A DNA stretch of 38,255 bases from an uncultured Flavobacteriaceae bacterium (GCA_938084555.1 CALKFR010000075.1:1-38255); one strand, 5' to 3'. Positions 8,351 through 17,356 are shown, numbered from the stretch's first letter. Translations and numbers: made by a program. Notes: a model not told the origin generated them from the sequence alone.

Positions 8351-9304
8351 ATGAAAATATTAGCAAACGACGGAATTTCACAAAGTGGTATAGAAGACCT
8401 TCAAAATAATGGATTTGAAGTAATAACTACCAAAGTAGCTCAAGTTCAATTAGAAAATTTTATTAATAAACATCAAATAGATGGTATTCTAGTAAGAAGT
8501 GCTACCCAAGTAAGGCAGGAATTAATAGATGCTTGCCCCAGTATAAAACTTATAGGGAGAGGTGGTGTTGGAATGGATAATATAGATGTAGACTATGCCA
8601 TAAATCAAGGAATTCATGTCATTAATACTCCCAAAGCATCCTCTAATTCTGTTGCAGAATTAGTCTTTGCTCACCTTTTTGGAATGGTTCGTTTTCTTCA
8701 TCAATCGAACAGAGAAATGCCTTTGGAAGGAGATTCTAAATTTAAAGATTTAAAAAAAGCATATGCTTTGGGCTCTGAACTAAGAGGTAAAAAAATCGGT
8801 ATCATAGGTTTTGGAAGAATTGGTCAAGAAGTAGCAAGGATAGCACTTGGCTTAGGTATGGAGGTCTTAGCAACAGACCGTTTTATAGAAAGTGCACCTA
8901 TATCTGTAGATTTTTTTAATGGTCAAAAAATTACAATTACTATTGAAACAATAGATTTAGATATCCTATTAAAAGAAAGTGATTTTATTAGTTTACATGT
9001 CCCTGTTCAAGAAGACTATGTAATTGGCACAAAAGAAATTTCAAAAATGAAAACAGGTGTTGGTATTATAAATGCTGCAAGAGGTGGTGTAATTGATGAA
9101 ATGGCATTGATAAAAGCAATAGAAAAAAATAAAGTAAAATTTGCGGGTTTAGATGTTTTTGAAAAAGAGCCAAACCCAGAAATCCAATTATTAATGAACC
9201 CTGAATTGTCATTAACTCCTCATATAGGTGCTGCAACAGTTGAAGCTCAAGATAGAATAGGAATTGAATTGGCAACACAAATCATAGGGTTATTAAAAGA
9301 ATAA
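8351..9304 (+). CDS. serA: D-3-phosphoglycerate dehydrogenase (short form, no ACT domain)
   Basis: A 317-residue D-2-hydroxyacid dehydrogenase. NAD-binding motif GFGRIG (153-158), followed by Asp176 which should favour NAD(H). Catalytic Arg244 (NAARGG), Glu273 (EKEP) and His291 (LTPHIGAAT). It performs the first step of serine synthesis, 3-phosphoglycerate to 3-phosphohydroxypyruvate. It ends right after the catalytic domain, without the C-terminal ACT or intervening domain of long SerA proteins, so serine feedback through an ACT domain is not expected. The assignment among 2-hydroxyacid dehydrogenases rests on the one-base spacing from serC. Confidence 0.93.
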   Translation: MKILANDGISQSGIEDLQNNGFEVITTKVAQVQLENFINKHQIDGILVRSATQVRQELIDACPSIKLIGRGGVGMDNIDVDYAINQGIHVINTPKASSNSVAELVFAHLFGMVRFLHQSNREMPLEGDSKFKDLKKAYALGSELRGKKIGIIGFGRIGQEVARIALGLGMEVLATDRFIESAPISVDFFNGQKITITIETIDLDILLKESDFISLHVPVQEDYVIGTKEISKMKTGVGIINAARGGVIDEMALIKAIEKNKVKFAGLDVFEKEPNPEIQLLMNPELSLTPHIGAATVEAQDRIGIELATQIIGLLKE

Positions 9305-9372
9305 AAGAATACTTCAATCATTGAATTTAGTTAAAAATTCAAGTAATTACTATGAACAAATAACTAGTAATA

Positions 9373-10608
9373 ATGGCCATTGTAAAACCATTTAAAGCCG
9401 TAAGGCCAAGTAGAGATAAAGTAGCTTTGGTATCCTCTAAATCTTTTGATGCCTATACAGATAAGGAGTTGGATGCTAAGCTAGAGTTTAACCCATTTAC
9501 TTTTCTGCACATCATTAATCCGGGGTACAAATATCATCAAGAATTCTCTGGTGAGCAACGTTTTCAAATGATTCATAATAGATATGAAGAATTCAAAGAA
9601 AATAAAATTTTAATTAAAGATGATACGGCATGCTTTTACCTGTATGAAAGCTCTGATACCCATGATTCATTTTGTGGAATTATTGCAGCTACAGCAGTAG
9701 ATGACTACACTAACGGAACCATAAAAAAGCATGAAGGAACCATAAAAAAAAGGGAGCAATTATTTGAAACCTATTTAAAAGTGACTGGATTTAACGCTGA
9801 ACCAGTCTTACTTACCTATAAAGATGACGAAAACTTCAATACTTCACTACAAATAATAAAGAAAAAGAGACCAGAATATGAATTTTCAACAACCGATAAA
9901 AAACTACATCGTTTATGGCTGGTGAATGATAAAGAGAATATCAAAAAAATCATTTCTTTTTTTGAAAATAAAGAAGCGTTGTATATTGCTGACGGTCATC
10001 ATAGAAGTGCCTCTTCATCCTTACTTAAAAAAGATTTACAAGAAGAAAACATAAAACATACAGGAAATGAAAACTATAATTTTTTTATGAGTTATATTAT
10101 TCCTGAATCAAATTTAAAAATTTCAGAATTTAATAGATTTATAAAGGGTTTAAATGGGTTATCTATTGATGATTTTTTAATTGAATTAGATAAGAGTTAT
10201 AGAATAGAAGATAGAGGTGAACACTATTACAAGCCCTCTCAAAAACATCATTTCAGCATGTACCTTGGAGGAAAATTTTATTCATTGTACCTTAGGAAAA
10301 ATTTATCTTTAAATGAAGATCCATTATCTAAACTAGATGCAGAAATTCTTTACAGAACCATTTTAAAACCTATCTTAGGAATTAATAACTTAGACAATAA
10401 TGATCGGATAAGTTATCGAAATAATAAATTAGATTTATTATCTATAAAGACTCTAGTTGATGATGGGAAATTTGATATTGGTTTTGGGATGTTACCGATA
10501 ACTATTGATGAAATGAAAAAAATTGCAGATGCAAAATTAATTATGCCGCCAAAGACAAGTTATATTGAACCTAAATTAAGAAGTGGCTTAACTATGTATG
10601 AATTTTAA
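9373..10608 (+). CDS. DUF1015 family protein with DGHHR motif
   Basis: A 411-residue cytoplasmic protein of the DUF1015 (COG4198) family. Visible landmarks are the N-terminal VKPFKAVRP (4-12), INPGYKYH (48-55), the motif ADGHHRSAS (206-214), LYRTILKPILGI (326-337), and MPPKTSYIEPKLRSGL (391-406). The function is not established to my knowledge. DGHHR resembles the signature of the ParB/sulfiredoxin-like fold, which includes serine kinases of archaea. Its place in the serC-serA run suggests a serine-related role, for example phosphoserine/serine interconversion; both are inference. The yggS-type gene follows after only 2 bases. Confidence 0.85.
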   Translation: MAIVKPFKAVRPSRDKVALVSSKSFDAYTDKELDAKLEFNPFTFLHIINPGYKYHQEFSGEQRFQMIHNRYEEFKENKILIKDDTACFYLYESSDTHDSFCGIIAATAVDDYTNGTIKKHEGTIKKREQLFETYLKVTGFNAEPVLLTYKDDENFNTSLQIIKKKRPEYEFSTTDKKLHRLWLVNDKENIKKIISFFENKEALYIADGHHRSASSSLLKKDLQEENIKHTGNENYNFFMSYIIPESNLKISEFNRFIKGLNGLSIDDFLIELDKSYRIEDRGEHYYKPSQKHHFSMYLGGKFYSLYLRKNLSLNEDPLSKLDAEILYRTILKPILGINNLDNNDRISYRNNKLDLLSIKTLVDDGKFDIGFGMLPITIDEMKKIADAKLIMPPKTSYIEPKLRSGLTMYEF

Positions 10609-10610
10609 TT

Positions 10611-11276
10611 ATGGATTATATTAAAGATAATTTAGAAAAAATTAAATCATCAATTTCAGAAGATATTGTTTTAGTGGCTGTTTCCAAAACTAAACCTATT
10701 GCAGATTTACTTGAAGCATATGATGCTGGCCAGAGAGTTTTTGGGGAAAACAAAATACAGGAAATGGTTGCAAAATATGACGCCCTACCAAAAGATATAG
10801 TGTGGCATATGATTGGGCATCTTCAACGAAACAAAGTGAAGTACATGGCCCATTTTGTAAATTTAATTCACGGAGTAGATAGCTTAAAGACCTTAAAAGA
10901 AATAAATAAACAAGCACATAAACACAATAGAGTGATTAACTGCTTGTTGCAAATAAGAATAGCTAAAGAAGAAACAAAATTTGGGTTAACACCAGTAGAT
11001 GTATCAGATATTTTAAATTCTGATGAACTAAAATCCTTTACCAATGTAAAAATTTGTGGTTTTATGGGCATGGCTACTTTTACTAAAAATGAGGCTATTA
11101 TAAATGAAGAATTTTCTGAATTAAAAACATTATACAATCATCACAAAAAACAACACCCAGATTTCACAACACTATCAATGGGAATGAGTGGAGATTATAA
11201 ATTAGCTATTAAAAACGGAAGTACCATGATTAGAGTTGGTAGTTCTATTTTTGGTTCCAGAAATTACATAACATAA
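10611..11276 (+). CDS. YggS/PLPBP family PLP-homeostasis protein
   Basis: A 221-residue protein of the YggS/PROSC family: a PLP-binding, alanine-racemase-like barrel without known enzyme activity that keeps free PLP and amino-acid pools balanced. The PLP lysine is Lys26 in VAVSKTKP (22-29). Other family segments are FGENKIQEM (44-52), WHMIGHLQRNK (64-74) and the phosphate-binding MGMSGDY...STMIRVGSSIFG near the C-terminus. It starts 2 bases after DUF1015, and the exonuclease gene begins 3 bases after its stop, so it is inside an operon. Sharing a transcript with PLP-dependent serC fits the role. Confidence 0.93.
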   Translation: MDYIKDNLEKIKSSISEDIVLVAVSKTKPIADLLEAYDAGQRVFGENKIQEMVAKYDALPKDIVWHMIGHLQRNKVKYMAHFVNLIHGVDSLKTLKEINKQAHKHNRVINCLLQIRIAKEETKFGLTPVDVSDILNSDELKSFTNVKICGFMGMATFTKNEAIINEEFSELKTLYNHHKKQHPDFTTLSMGMSGDYKLAIKNGSTMIRVGSSIFGSRNYIT

Positions 11277-11279
11277 GAT

Positions 11280-12359
11280 TTGTACGCAATTTTAGACATA
11301 GAAACCACTGGGGGTAAATTTAATGAAGAAGGTATTACAGAAATTGCTATTTATAAATTTGATGGACATTCAACTGTAGACCAGTTTATAAGCCTTATAA
11401 ATCCTCAGAAACCAATTCAAGAATTTGTGGTAAAACTTACAGGGATCAACAACAAAATGTTGAGAAATGCACCTAAATTTTTTGAAGTTGCCAAACGCAT
11501 TGTTGAAATCACAAAAGATGTAACCTTAGTAGCTCATAATGCTGAATTTGATGCTAGAATATTAAAAACAGAATTTGATAGATTGGGGTTTGATTACAAA
11601 AGAAATTCTATTTGTACAGTAGAATTGAGTAGAAAATTAATTCCTGATGAAAATTCATATAGTCTAGGTAAATTATGTAAATCTCTAGGGATACCTATGA
11701 GTGATCGGCATCGAGCTTCTGGAGATGCCTTAGCTACTGTTCAATTGTTTAAATTACTATTAGATAAAGACAACAATAAAGAAATTATACAAAACTCTAT
11801 TAAATACTTTGATAATAGAGATGTAAAAGATAAAATGAATGCCATTTTAGATGACATCCCTGATAAAATGGGTATCTATTATATACACAACGCAGATGGT
11901 AAGCTTATTTTTATTGGAAGAGGACACAACCTAAAATCTGAGATTACTAAACTTTTTCTAAAGCAAAGCAAACGTGCTATTAAAATTCAAGAAAGAGTAG
12001 ATAAAGTCACTTACCAATTTAGTGGAAATGAATTGTTCAATAGATTAAAATACCATTTAGAATTGGAAACGCTTAAGCCAAAATACAATTTCAGAAAAAA
12101 GAAAAAATTAACACCTCAACAATTTTCTCACTCAGACTTTATAATTCAACTGAAAGGACGAGAAATAGAGGAGAATGCAATTATTTTAATTGAAAATAAT
12201 GAGGTTTTTGGTTTTGGATACACAAATTTAGCTTTTCAAGAATCAAAAATATCAATTTTAAAATCTATACTAACTCCAATTGAACATAAAGAATTGGCAA
12301 AAACTATTATTAAAAATTATTTAAAAAATAATAGTGTGAATAAAATCATAAGATTTTAA
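11280..12359 (+). CDS. DnaQ-like DEDDh exonuclease with degenerate GIY-YIG domain
   Basis: A 359-residue protein. Residues 1-160 form a 3'-5' exonuclease of the DNA polymerase III epsilon type: Asp6 and Glu8 in DIETTGG, Asp91 in HNAEFDARIL, His144 and Asp149 in DRHRASGDA, so all five catalytic residues are present. Residues about 195-272 resemble the GIY-YIG domain of UvrC/Cho (GIYYIHN at 198-204, FIGRG at 211-215, LKPKYNF at 265-271), but the conserved Tyr, Arg and Glu positions look lost. The start is TTG at 11280: it follows the yggS stop by 3 bases, and the next in-frame Met (residue 60) would remove the DIET motif. Probably a DNA repair or end-processing nuclease. Confidence 0.85.
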   Translation: MYAILDIETTGGKFNEEGITEIAIYKFDGHSTVDQFISLINPQKPIQEFVVKLTGINNKMLRNAPKFFEVAKRIVEITKDVTLVAHNAEFDARILKTEFDRLGFDYKRNSICTVELSRKLIPDENSYSLGKLCKSLGIPMSDRHRASGDALATVQLFKLLLDKDNNKEIIQNSIKYFDNRDVKDKMNAILDDIPDKMGIYYIHNADGKLIFIGRGHNLKSEITKLFLKQSKRAIKIQERVDKVTYQFSGNELFNRLKYHLELETLKPKYNFRKKKKLTPQQFSHSDFIIQLKGREIEENAIILIENNEVFGFGYTNLAFQESKISILKSILTPIEHKELAKTIIKNYLKNNSVNKIIRF

Positions 12360-12466
12360 TTTTTAACTTTAAAAAAATCTAACTGGTTCATAAAATTATC
12401 ACTTTCTTTATTTTTCGTGTATCAGTATAAATTATAGTATATTGTCAATAAATATGTATAACCTTG

Positions 12467-13288
12467 ATGAACTTATCAAAAAACAAACCGTCTTTAAAAC
12501 ACAGACTTCATGAAATTATTTATGAAGCAGACACAAGAGCTGGTAAACTATTTGATGTTATTTTATTAATTACAATTCTGGCAAGTATTCTCTTTGTAAT
12601 GCTTGAAAGTGTTCAAAGTATTGATAAAAAATACGGTCCTTTTTTGGATGTTGCAGAATGGGTAATCACTATATTATTTTCTTTAGAATATATATTGAGA
12701 GTTATTACCGTTAAAAAACCTTGGAAATATATTTTTAGTTTTTATGGTATTATAGATTTACTATCTACCCTACCGAAATATGTTTCTTTAATACTAATAG
12801 ATAGTCACAATCTGGCTGTATTAAGAGCCTTACGATTGTTACGGATATTTAGAATATTAAAGATAACTCGCTATATTGGAGCATCAAATAGATTGTTGTT
12901 AGCGCTTAGATCTAGCAGGGCAAAAATTTCAGTTTTTTTATTATTTGTATTAATTCTTTGCATTATTTTAGGAACTATTATGTATATGATTGAAGGAGCT
13001 GAAAATGGGTTTACAAGTATTCCAAGGAGTGTGTATTGGGCTATTGTAACACTTACTACAGTTGGGTATGGAGATATTGCTCCAATAACTGCTCTTGGCC
13101 AGTTAATAGCCAGTGCAATTATGATACTGGGATACGCTATCATTGCTATACCTACCGGAATTATTGGTTCACAAATGATGAATACTAACATTCATACCAA
13201 CACACAGAGTTGCCCTAATTGCATGAGAGATTCTCACCAAGATGATGCCATATTTTGTTATCATTGTGGTGATAAATTAAATGAATAA
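12467..13288 (+). CDS. Voltage-gated potassium channel with C-terminal zinc ribbon
   Basis: A 273-residue six-helix channel subunit of the Kv type. S1 spans about 29-48, S2 about 62-80, and S3 about 88-111. S4 (about 117-136) carries the regularly spaced arginines 120, 123, 126 and 129. The pore contains the selectivity filter TLTTVGYGD (195-203), the K+ signature, followed by S6 (about 212-235). The cytoplasmic tail ends with a CxxC...CxxC zinc ribbon (Cys249, Cys252, Cys264, Cys267). TTG at 12464 is also in frame, but ATG at 12467 is preferred. The stop overlaps the miaA start by one base (TAATG), so miaA is translationally coupled. Confidence 0.92.
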   Translation: MNLSKNKPSLKHRLHEIIYEADTRAGKLFDVILLITILASILFVMLESVQSIDKKYGPFLDVAEWVITILFSLEYILRVITVKKPWKYIFSFYGIIDLLSTLPKYVSLILIDSHNLAVLRALRLLRIFRILKITRYIGASNRLLLALRSSRAKISVFLLFVLILCIILGTIMYMIEGAENGFTSIPRSVYWAIVTLTTVGYGDIAPITALGQLIASAIMILGYAIIAIPTGIIGSQMMNTNIHTNTQSCPNCMRDSHQDDAIFCYHCGDKLNE

Positions 13289-14202
13289 TGGGTAGCTCAA
13301 AAAAGACACTAATTACTATAGTAGGCCCTACTGCTATTGGTAAAACCTCCTTAAGTATTTTAATTGCGTCTTATTTTAATACTGAAATAATATCCTGCGA
13401 CTCTAGACAATTTTACAAGGAAATGACAATTGGAACAGCAGTACCTGAAAAAGAGGAGCTAGCTGCAGTACCCCATCATTTTATTCAAAATAGAAGTGTT
13501 TTTGAAGATTATAATGTAGGAGCCTTTGAAAGAGATGCACTAAACGTTTTAGATACATTGTTTAAAAAACACAATACTGTTGTGATGGTTGGTGGAAGTG
13601 GATTGTATGTAAAAGCAGTTCTAGAAGGTTTAGATGATTTTCCAAAAATTGATCCCTCAATCAGATTAGAGTTAAAGCATGTATTAGAAACTGAGGGGAT
13701 TCTTCCTTTACAAGATCAACTTAAAAAATTAGATGTAATTACTTACAATACCATAGATATAGAGAACCCTCAGCGCGTTATAAGGGCCCTAGAAATATGT
13801 ATTGGTACAAATCTACCCTATTCTAGTTATACAGGTAAGTTAAAAAAGAAAAGAAAATTTAACGCTATTACAATAGGTTTAAGTGGTGAGCGTGAAAAGA
13901 TTTATGAAAGAATAAATTATAGGGTAGATCTAATGATAGAAAAAGGGTTGCTAGATGAGGTCCTAAAGTTATATCCTAATAAAGAGCTAAATGCTCTTCA
14001 AACCGTTGGTTATAAAGAGCTTTTCTCTTTTTTTGAGAAAAAAATAACCAAAGAGGGTGCCATAAAAGAAATAAAAAAAAATACCAGAAGATTTGCTAAA
14101 AGACAACTAACCTGGTTCAAAAAAGATCCAAACACACATTGGTTTGATTTTGAAACAGATTTTAACAACATTATAATAAAAATAGAAAATCTATTGAAGT
14201 AA
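13288..14202 (+). CDS. miaA: tRNA dimethylallyltransferase
   Basis: A 304-residue enzyme that adds dimethylallyl from DMAPP to A37 of tRNAs reading UNN codons. The P-loop is GPTAIGKTS (13-21); DSRQFYKEM and TIGTAVP mark the substrate-binding region, GGSGLYVKAVLEG the catalytic core, and NPQRVIRALEI the tRNA/DMAPP contact region. Length is normal. Its ATG shares its A with the stop of the upstream channel gene. Confidence 0.96.
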   Translation: MGSSKKTLITIVGPTAIGKTSLSILIASYFNTEIISCDSRQFYKEMTIGTAVPEKEELAAVPHHFIQNRSVFEDYNVGAFERDALNVLDTLFKKHNTVVMVGGSGLYVKAVLEGLDDFPKIDPSIRLELKHVLETEGILPLQDQLKKLDVITYNTIDIENPQRVIRALEICIGTNLPYSSYTGKLKKKRKFNAITIGLSGEREKIYERINYRVDLMIEKGLLDEVLKLYPNKELNALQTVGYKELFSFFEKKITKEGAIKEIKKNTRRFAKRQLTWFKKDPNTHWFDFETDFNNIIIKIENLLK

Positions 14203-14242
14203 TATTAAGCTGTAATATCCTTTCAAAATTGAATCCCTTTTT

Positions 14243-14250
14243 TATCTTTG
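14243..14250 (+). promoter_or_regulatory. -7 promoter element of the ompH-like gene
   Basis: TATCTTTG followed by CC, an exact TAnnTTTG match, 16 bases before the ATG at 14267. It suggests the chaperone gene has its own transcript in addition to any read-through from miaA. No good -33 was seen. Confidence 0.5.
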
Positions 14251-14266
14251 CCTAAATTTTATAAAA

Positions 14267-14785
14267 ATGAAAATAAAAATAATAGTAATAGTTATATCTT
14301 TTGTGAGCTTTTTTGCAAACGGACAATCCAAAGTTGGTACCATAAACTCTGAATTTATTGTGGGGTTAATGCCAGAAGCTAAAGAAGTTTTAAAGAAATT
14401 AAATCTTTATGCTTCAAAATTAGACTCATCATATCAAGACAAATTAACAGATTATAATGCTAAAGTTGCTGCCTTTCAGAAACTTGATCCTAACTTATCA
14501 GATAGTTTCAAAAAGATTAAGATTGATGAAATCAATGCACTAGAACAAGATTTACAAAAAAGTCAACAAAATGCAAACAGTTTAATAGGTCTTAGAAGAG
14601 ATCAATTAATGAATCCATTGTATCAAATTCTTGGAAAAGCCATTACAGAAATAGCAAAAGCTGAAGGATACTCTCAGGTACTCACCTCTTCTGGTAATGA
14701 ATTTGCTTATATAGATGAAGCATTTGATATCACTCAAAAAGTGATGGATAAATTAGGATTAAAAATGCCTCCTCCAGCAAAATAA
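14267..14785 (+). CDS. OmpH/Skp-family periplasmic chaperone
   Basis: A 172-residue secreted protein with a Sec signal peptide (residues 1 to about 19, ending NGQS). The mature part begins SKVGTINSEFIVGLMPEA, the usual start of the OmpH/Skp fold, followed by a long helical coiled-coil segment (about 40-105, rich in Lys, Gln, Asp and Leu) and a return strand LTSSGNEFAYID. Skp proteins form trimers that hold unfolded outer-membrane proteins in the periplasm. Single gene with its own promoter element and a strong terminator downstream. Confidence 0.88.
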   Translation: MKIKIIVIVISFVSFFANGQSKVGTINSEFIVGLMPEAKEVLKKLNLYASKLDSSYQDKLTDYNAKVAAFQKLDPNLSDSFKKIKIDEINALEQDLQKSQQNANSLIGLRRDQLMNPLYQILGKAITEIAKAEGYSQVLTSSGNEFAYIDEAFDITQKVMDKLGLKMPPPAK

Positions 14786-14804
14786 TAACAATAAATTTAA
14801 TCAC

Positions 14805-14840
14805 AAAAAAAAGAGAAGCTTATAGCTTCTCTTTTTTTTT
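14805..14840 (+). terminator. Bidirectional terminator between the ompH-like gene and guaB
   Basis: A perfect stem GAGAAGCT (14813-14820) / AGCTTCTC (14824-14831), loop TAT, flanked by A-runs on the left and T-runs on the right. The symmetry lets it serve both convergent transcripts. Confidence 0.85.
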
Positions 14841-14854
14841 AACTCATATAAAAT

Positions 14855-16330
14855 TTATCTTCGACTATAATTTGGAGCTTCTTTAGTAATGGCTACATCA
14901 TGGGGGTGACTCTCATTAATACCAGAAGTAGTTATTCTAACAAACTTTCCTGAATTTTTTAAAGTTTCAATGTCTTTAGACCCACAATATCCCATTCCTG
15001 CTTTTAAACCTCCTATAAACTGGTGAATGCTTTCATCTAGATTACCTTTGTAAGGTACTCTACCAACTATTCCTTCTGGAACTAATTTTTTGATATCATC
15101 TTCTACATCTTGAAAATATCTATCCTTAGAACCTTGTTTCATGGCTTCTACAGACCCCATTCCTCGGTAAGATTTAAATTTTCTACCCTCGTAGATAATA
15201 GTTTCACCGGGAGATTCTTTTGTACCTGCCAAAAGAGAACCTAACATCACACAATCTGCTCCTGCTGCAATTGCTTTTGGAATATCTCCAGTATAGCGAA
15301 TTCCCCCATCTGCAATCACAGGGACACCTGAATCTTTAATTGCTTCAGCAACCTCTAACACAGCAGAAAATTGAGGAAAACCAACTCCTGCCACAACTCT
15401 TGTTGTACAAATAGAACCAGGACCAATTCCCACTTTTACAGCATCAGCACCAGCATTAACCAAATAAGTAGCAGCTTCTGCAGTAGCAATATTGCCAACA
15501 ACCACATCTAGAGCTGGAAAAGCTTTTTTAACAGCTTTTAAAACTGTTACAACTCCTTTTGTATGTCCGTGTGCAGTATCAATAATTACGGCATCTACTC
15601 CTGAGTTTACTAGAGCATTTGCTCTCTCTACAGCATCTCCTGTAACTCCTAGGGCAGCTGCAACTCGTAATCTTCCATAACTATCTTTATTTGCTATTGG
15701 TTTTTGAGTAACTTTTGTAATATCTCTAAAAGTTATTAATCCACGTAATTTATATCCGTCATCTACAATTAAAAGCTTTTCAATTTTATTGAGTTGCAAA
15801 ATAGATTCTGCATCTTTTAATGAAGTACCTACAGGTGCGGTAATTAAATTTTTCTCAGTCATTACCTCTACAATAGCCCTATCATTATTATGTTCAAAGC
15901 GTAAATCTCTATTGGTAACAATACCTCTTAAAACCCCGTCCTTATCAACAACAGGAATACCTCCAATTTTATGCTCTCTCATGGCATTATTAGCATCTGC
16001 TACCACAGCTGTTAGCGGGAGCGTTACAGGATCTATGATCATTCCACTTTCAGCTCTTTTTACTTTTCTTACCTCTTGAGCTTGATTTTCTATAGACATA
16101 TTTTTATGCAATACTCCTATTCCACCTTCTCTAGCCATAGCAATAGCCATTGAAGATTCTGTTACTGTATCCATAGCGGCAGATACAATAGGAACATTTA
16201 TAGTAATATTTCTAGTAAATTTTGTTTGAATATTAACTTCTCTTGGAAGAACATCAGAATAAGCAGGGACTAAAAGAACATCATCATATGTTAAACCTTC
16301 TCCTAGTATTTTGGAATTGTGAGCAATCAT
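14855..16330 (-). CDS. guaB: Inosine-5'-monophosphate dehydrogenase
   Basis: A 491-residue IMP dehydrogenase, the NAD-dependent first committed step to GMP. The (beta/alpha)8 barrel is interrupted at about 95-208 by two CBS domains ([19 protein letters not shown] and [18 protein letters not shown]). The catalytic Cys308 is in [11 protein letters not shown] (301-311), and the mobile-flap Arg is in [11 protein letters not shown]. The TAnnTTTG element at 16360-16367 supports the start at 16330. The divergent neighbour is unrelated, and the upstream minus-strand hypothetical gene has its own -7 element, so guaB is probably monocistronic. Confidence 0.98.
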   Translation of the reverse strand: MIAHNSKILGEGLTYDDVLLVPAYSDVLPREVNIQTKFTRNITINVPIVSAAMDTVTESSMAIAMAREGGIGVLHKNMSIENQAQEVRKVKRAESGMIIDPVTLPLTAVVADANNAMREHKIGGIPVVDKDGVLRGIVTNRDLRFEHNNDRAIVEVMTEKNLITAPVGTSLKDAESILQLNKIEKLLIVDDGYKLRGLITFRDITKVTQKPIANKDSYGRLRVAAALGVTGDAVERANALVNSGVDAVIIDTAHGHTKGVVTVLKAVKKAFPALDVVVGNIATAEAATYLVNAGADAVKVGIGPGSICTTRVVAGVGFPQFSAVLEVAEAIKDSGVPVIADGGIRYTGDIPKAIAAGADCVMLGSLLAGTKESPGETIIYEGRKFKSYRGMGSVEAMKQGSKDRYFQDVEDDIKKLVPEGIVGRVPYKGNLDESIHQFIGGLKAGMGYCGSKDIETLKNSGKFVRITTSGINESHPHDVAITKEAPNYSRR

Positions 16331-16359
16331 AGTGCAATTAACTTAAAATTAATTGCAAA

Positions 16360-16367
16360 CAAATTTA
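16360..16367 (-). promoter_or_regulatory. -7 promoter element of guaB
   Basis: Minus strand TAAATTTG, an exact TAnnTTTG match, 29 bases before the guaB ATG. No clear -33 element. Confidence 0.5.
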
Positions 16368-16414
16368 CAACATATTTATGGATATGTAGTGATAATAAAT
16401 AATTACAAGAATGA

Positions 16415-17134
16415 TTATGTAATTTTATCATACTTACTAAGCCAAGAGTATTCGCTGAAATTTTTTCCAGATGATGCCCCAACAATAAATAACATCCCTA
16501 GCACACCTTTAACATAAAATAGAAATAACATAAATAGGTGACCGAAATGAGTATTTCCACCATAAATAATGTTTTTTGTTAAAATTGTAAGAAGAAAACT
16601 AATAGCAAAAATTGAAATACCTAAATTTTCAACATTTTTAACCCCCCAATATTTTAGTCTTCTCAAGGGGTGTAAATCTGTCCCCCATTTGTGAATCAAA
16701 TAATAATAATCATTACCCATAGGAGCAAATAGTAAAGGATCATCTGCTTTATCTAAGCGAAACAATTTTGAAGGTGCTATAATTTTAAAACCATCTAATA
16801 CAGTATTGTGCTTTTTTTCTAAAGTATTTATCTTATCGACAACCTCTTCGGGGTAAGTTCCCTTAAAATATTTTGTATCTAAAAAACGAAGACGATAATT
16901 AACACATATTTTTTCAATGTGACTAATGTGAAAAATTGCATTTGTATCTAAAATATCAAAACTAAACTTATTAATATTCCTGTTTATGGGTGAAAGTGAA
17001 AGCCTTTTTAGAACATTATTATCTGAAGAAATCTCATTGATAATTGAATTAACCCATTTAGTAATATCAAAAGATTTATCGTCTTTGCTTCTCTGTTTAA
17101 TTAGAGTTTTGTGTATATCTATGGGTTTTAACAT
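16415..17134 (-). CDS. Hypothetical membrane protein
   Basis: A 239-residue protein that I do not recognise. The first about 165 residues look soluble and polar. The C-terminal third has two hydrophobic helices, about 172-188 (GISIFAISFLLTILT) and 203-224 (HLFMLFLFYVKGVLGMLFIV), separated by a short loop, with a charged end. No signal peptide is seen, so the N-terminal part is probably cytoplasmic. The segment DPLLFAPMGNDYYYLIHKWG before the membrane region is the most distinctive stretch. It is divergent from the TonB receptor across a 222-base gap and has its own -7 element. Confidence 0.7.
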   Translation of the reverse strand: MLKPIDIHKTLIKQRSKDDKSFDITKWVNSIINEISSDNNVLKRLSLSPINRNINKFSFDILDTNAIFHISHIEKICVNYRLRFLDTKYFKGTYPEEVVDKINTLEKKHNTVLDGFKIIAPSKLFRLDKADDPLLFAPMGNDYYYLIHKWGTDLHPLRRLKYWGVKNVENLGISIFAISFLLTILTKNIIYGGNTHFGHLFMLFLFYVKGVLGMLFIVGASSGKNFSEYSWLSKYDKIT

Positions 17135-17153
17135 AACTGATTTTTTACTATTA

Positions 17154-17161
17154 CAAAGTTA
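17154..17161 (-). promoter_or_regulatory. -7 element of the hypothetical membrane protein gene
   Basis: Minus strand TAACTTTG, an exact TAnnTTTG match, 19 bases before the ATG at 17134. It supports both the reality of the gene and its start. Confidence 0.5.
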
Positions 17162-17261
17162 AATAAAGTCTTTAATTTAAAAATTATTTAATTTTAACAA
17201 TTCTCTTATTCATAATCATTCTATATAATTTATTGACAATCAAATGCCTATGATTTTTATT

Positions 17262-17280
17262 TTTATTTATTCTAAATAAA
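17262..17280. promoter_or_regulatory. Palindromic operator candidate upstream of the TonB receptor gene
   Basis: A perfect inverted repeat: TTTATTTA (17262-17269), spacer TTC, TAAATAAA (17273-17280). It is 19 bp long and ends one base before the -33 TTTG of the receptor promoter. Size and place fit a repressor site such as Fur, but the sequence is all A/T in the arms and chance is possible. Confidence 0.35.
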
Positions 17281-17281
17281 T

Positions 17282-17312
17282 TTTGTATAACACAATTTCT
17301 GTTGTATTTTTG
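17282..17312 (+). promoter_or_regulatory. Promoter of the TonB-dependent receptor gene (-33 and -7)
   Basis: TTTG (17282-17285) and TATTTTTG (17305-17312, followed by C) with a 19-base spacer, the best consensus match in the window. The -7 lies 44 bases before the ATG at 17357. Confidence 0.65.
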
Positions 17313-17356
17313 CTTGAAATTATTAAAATTATATTTAATTAATCTAAATAAAAATA

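Noticed and set aside
9321..9342. Hairpin TTGAATTT/AAATTCAA between serA and DUF1015
   Set aside because: The stem is entirely AT-rich apart from one G-C pair and has no following T-run, so it is not supported as a terminator.
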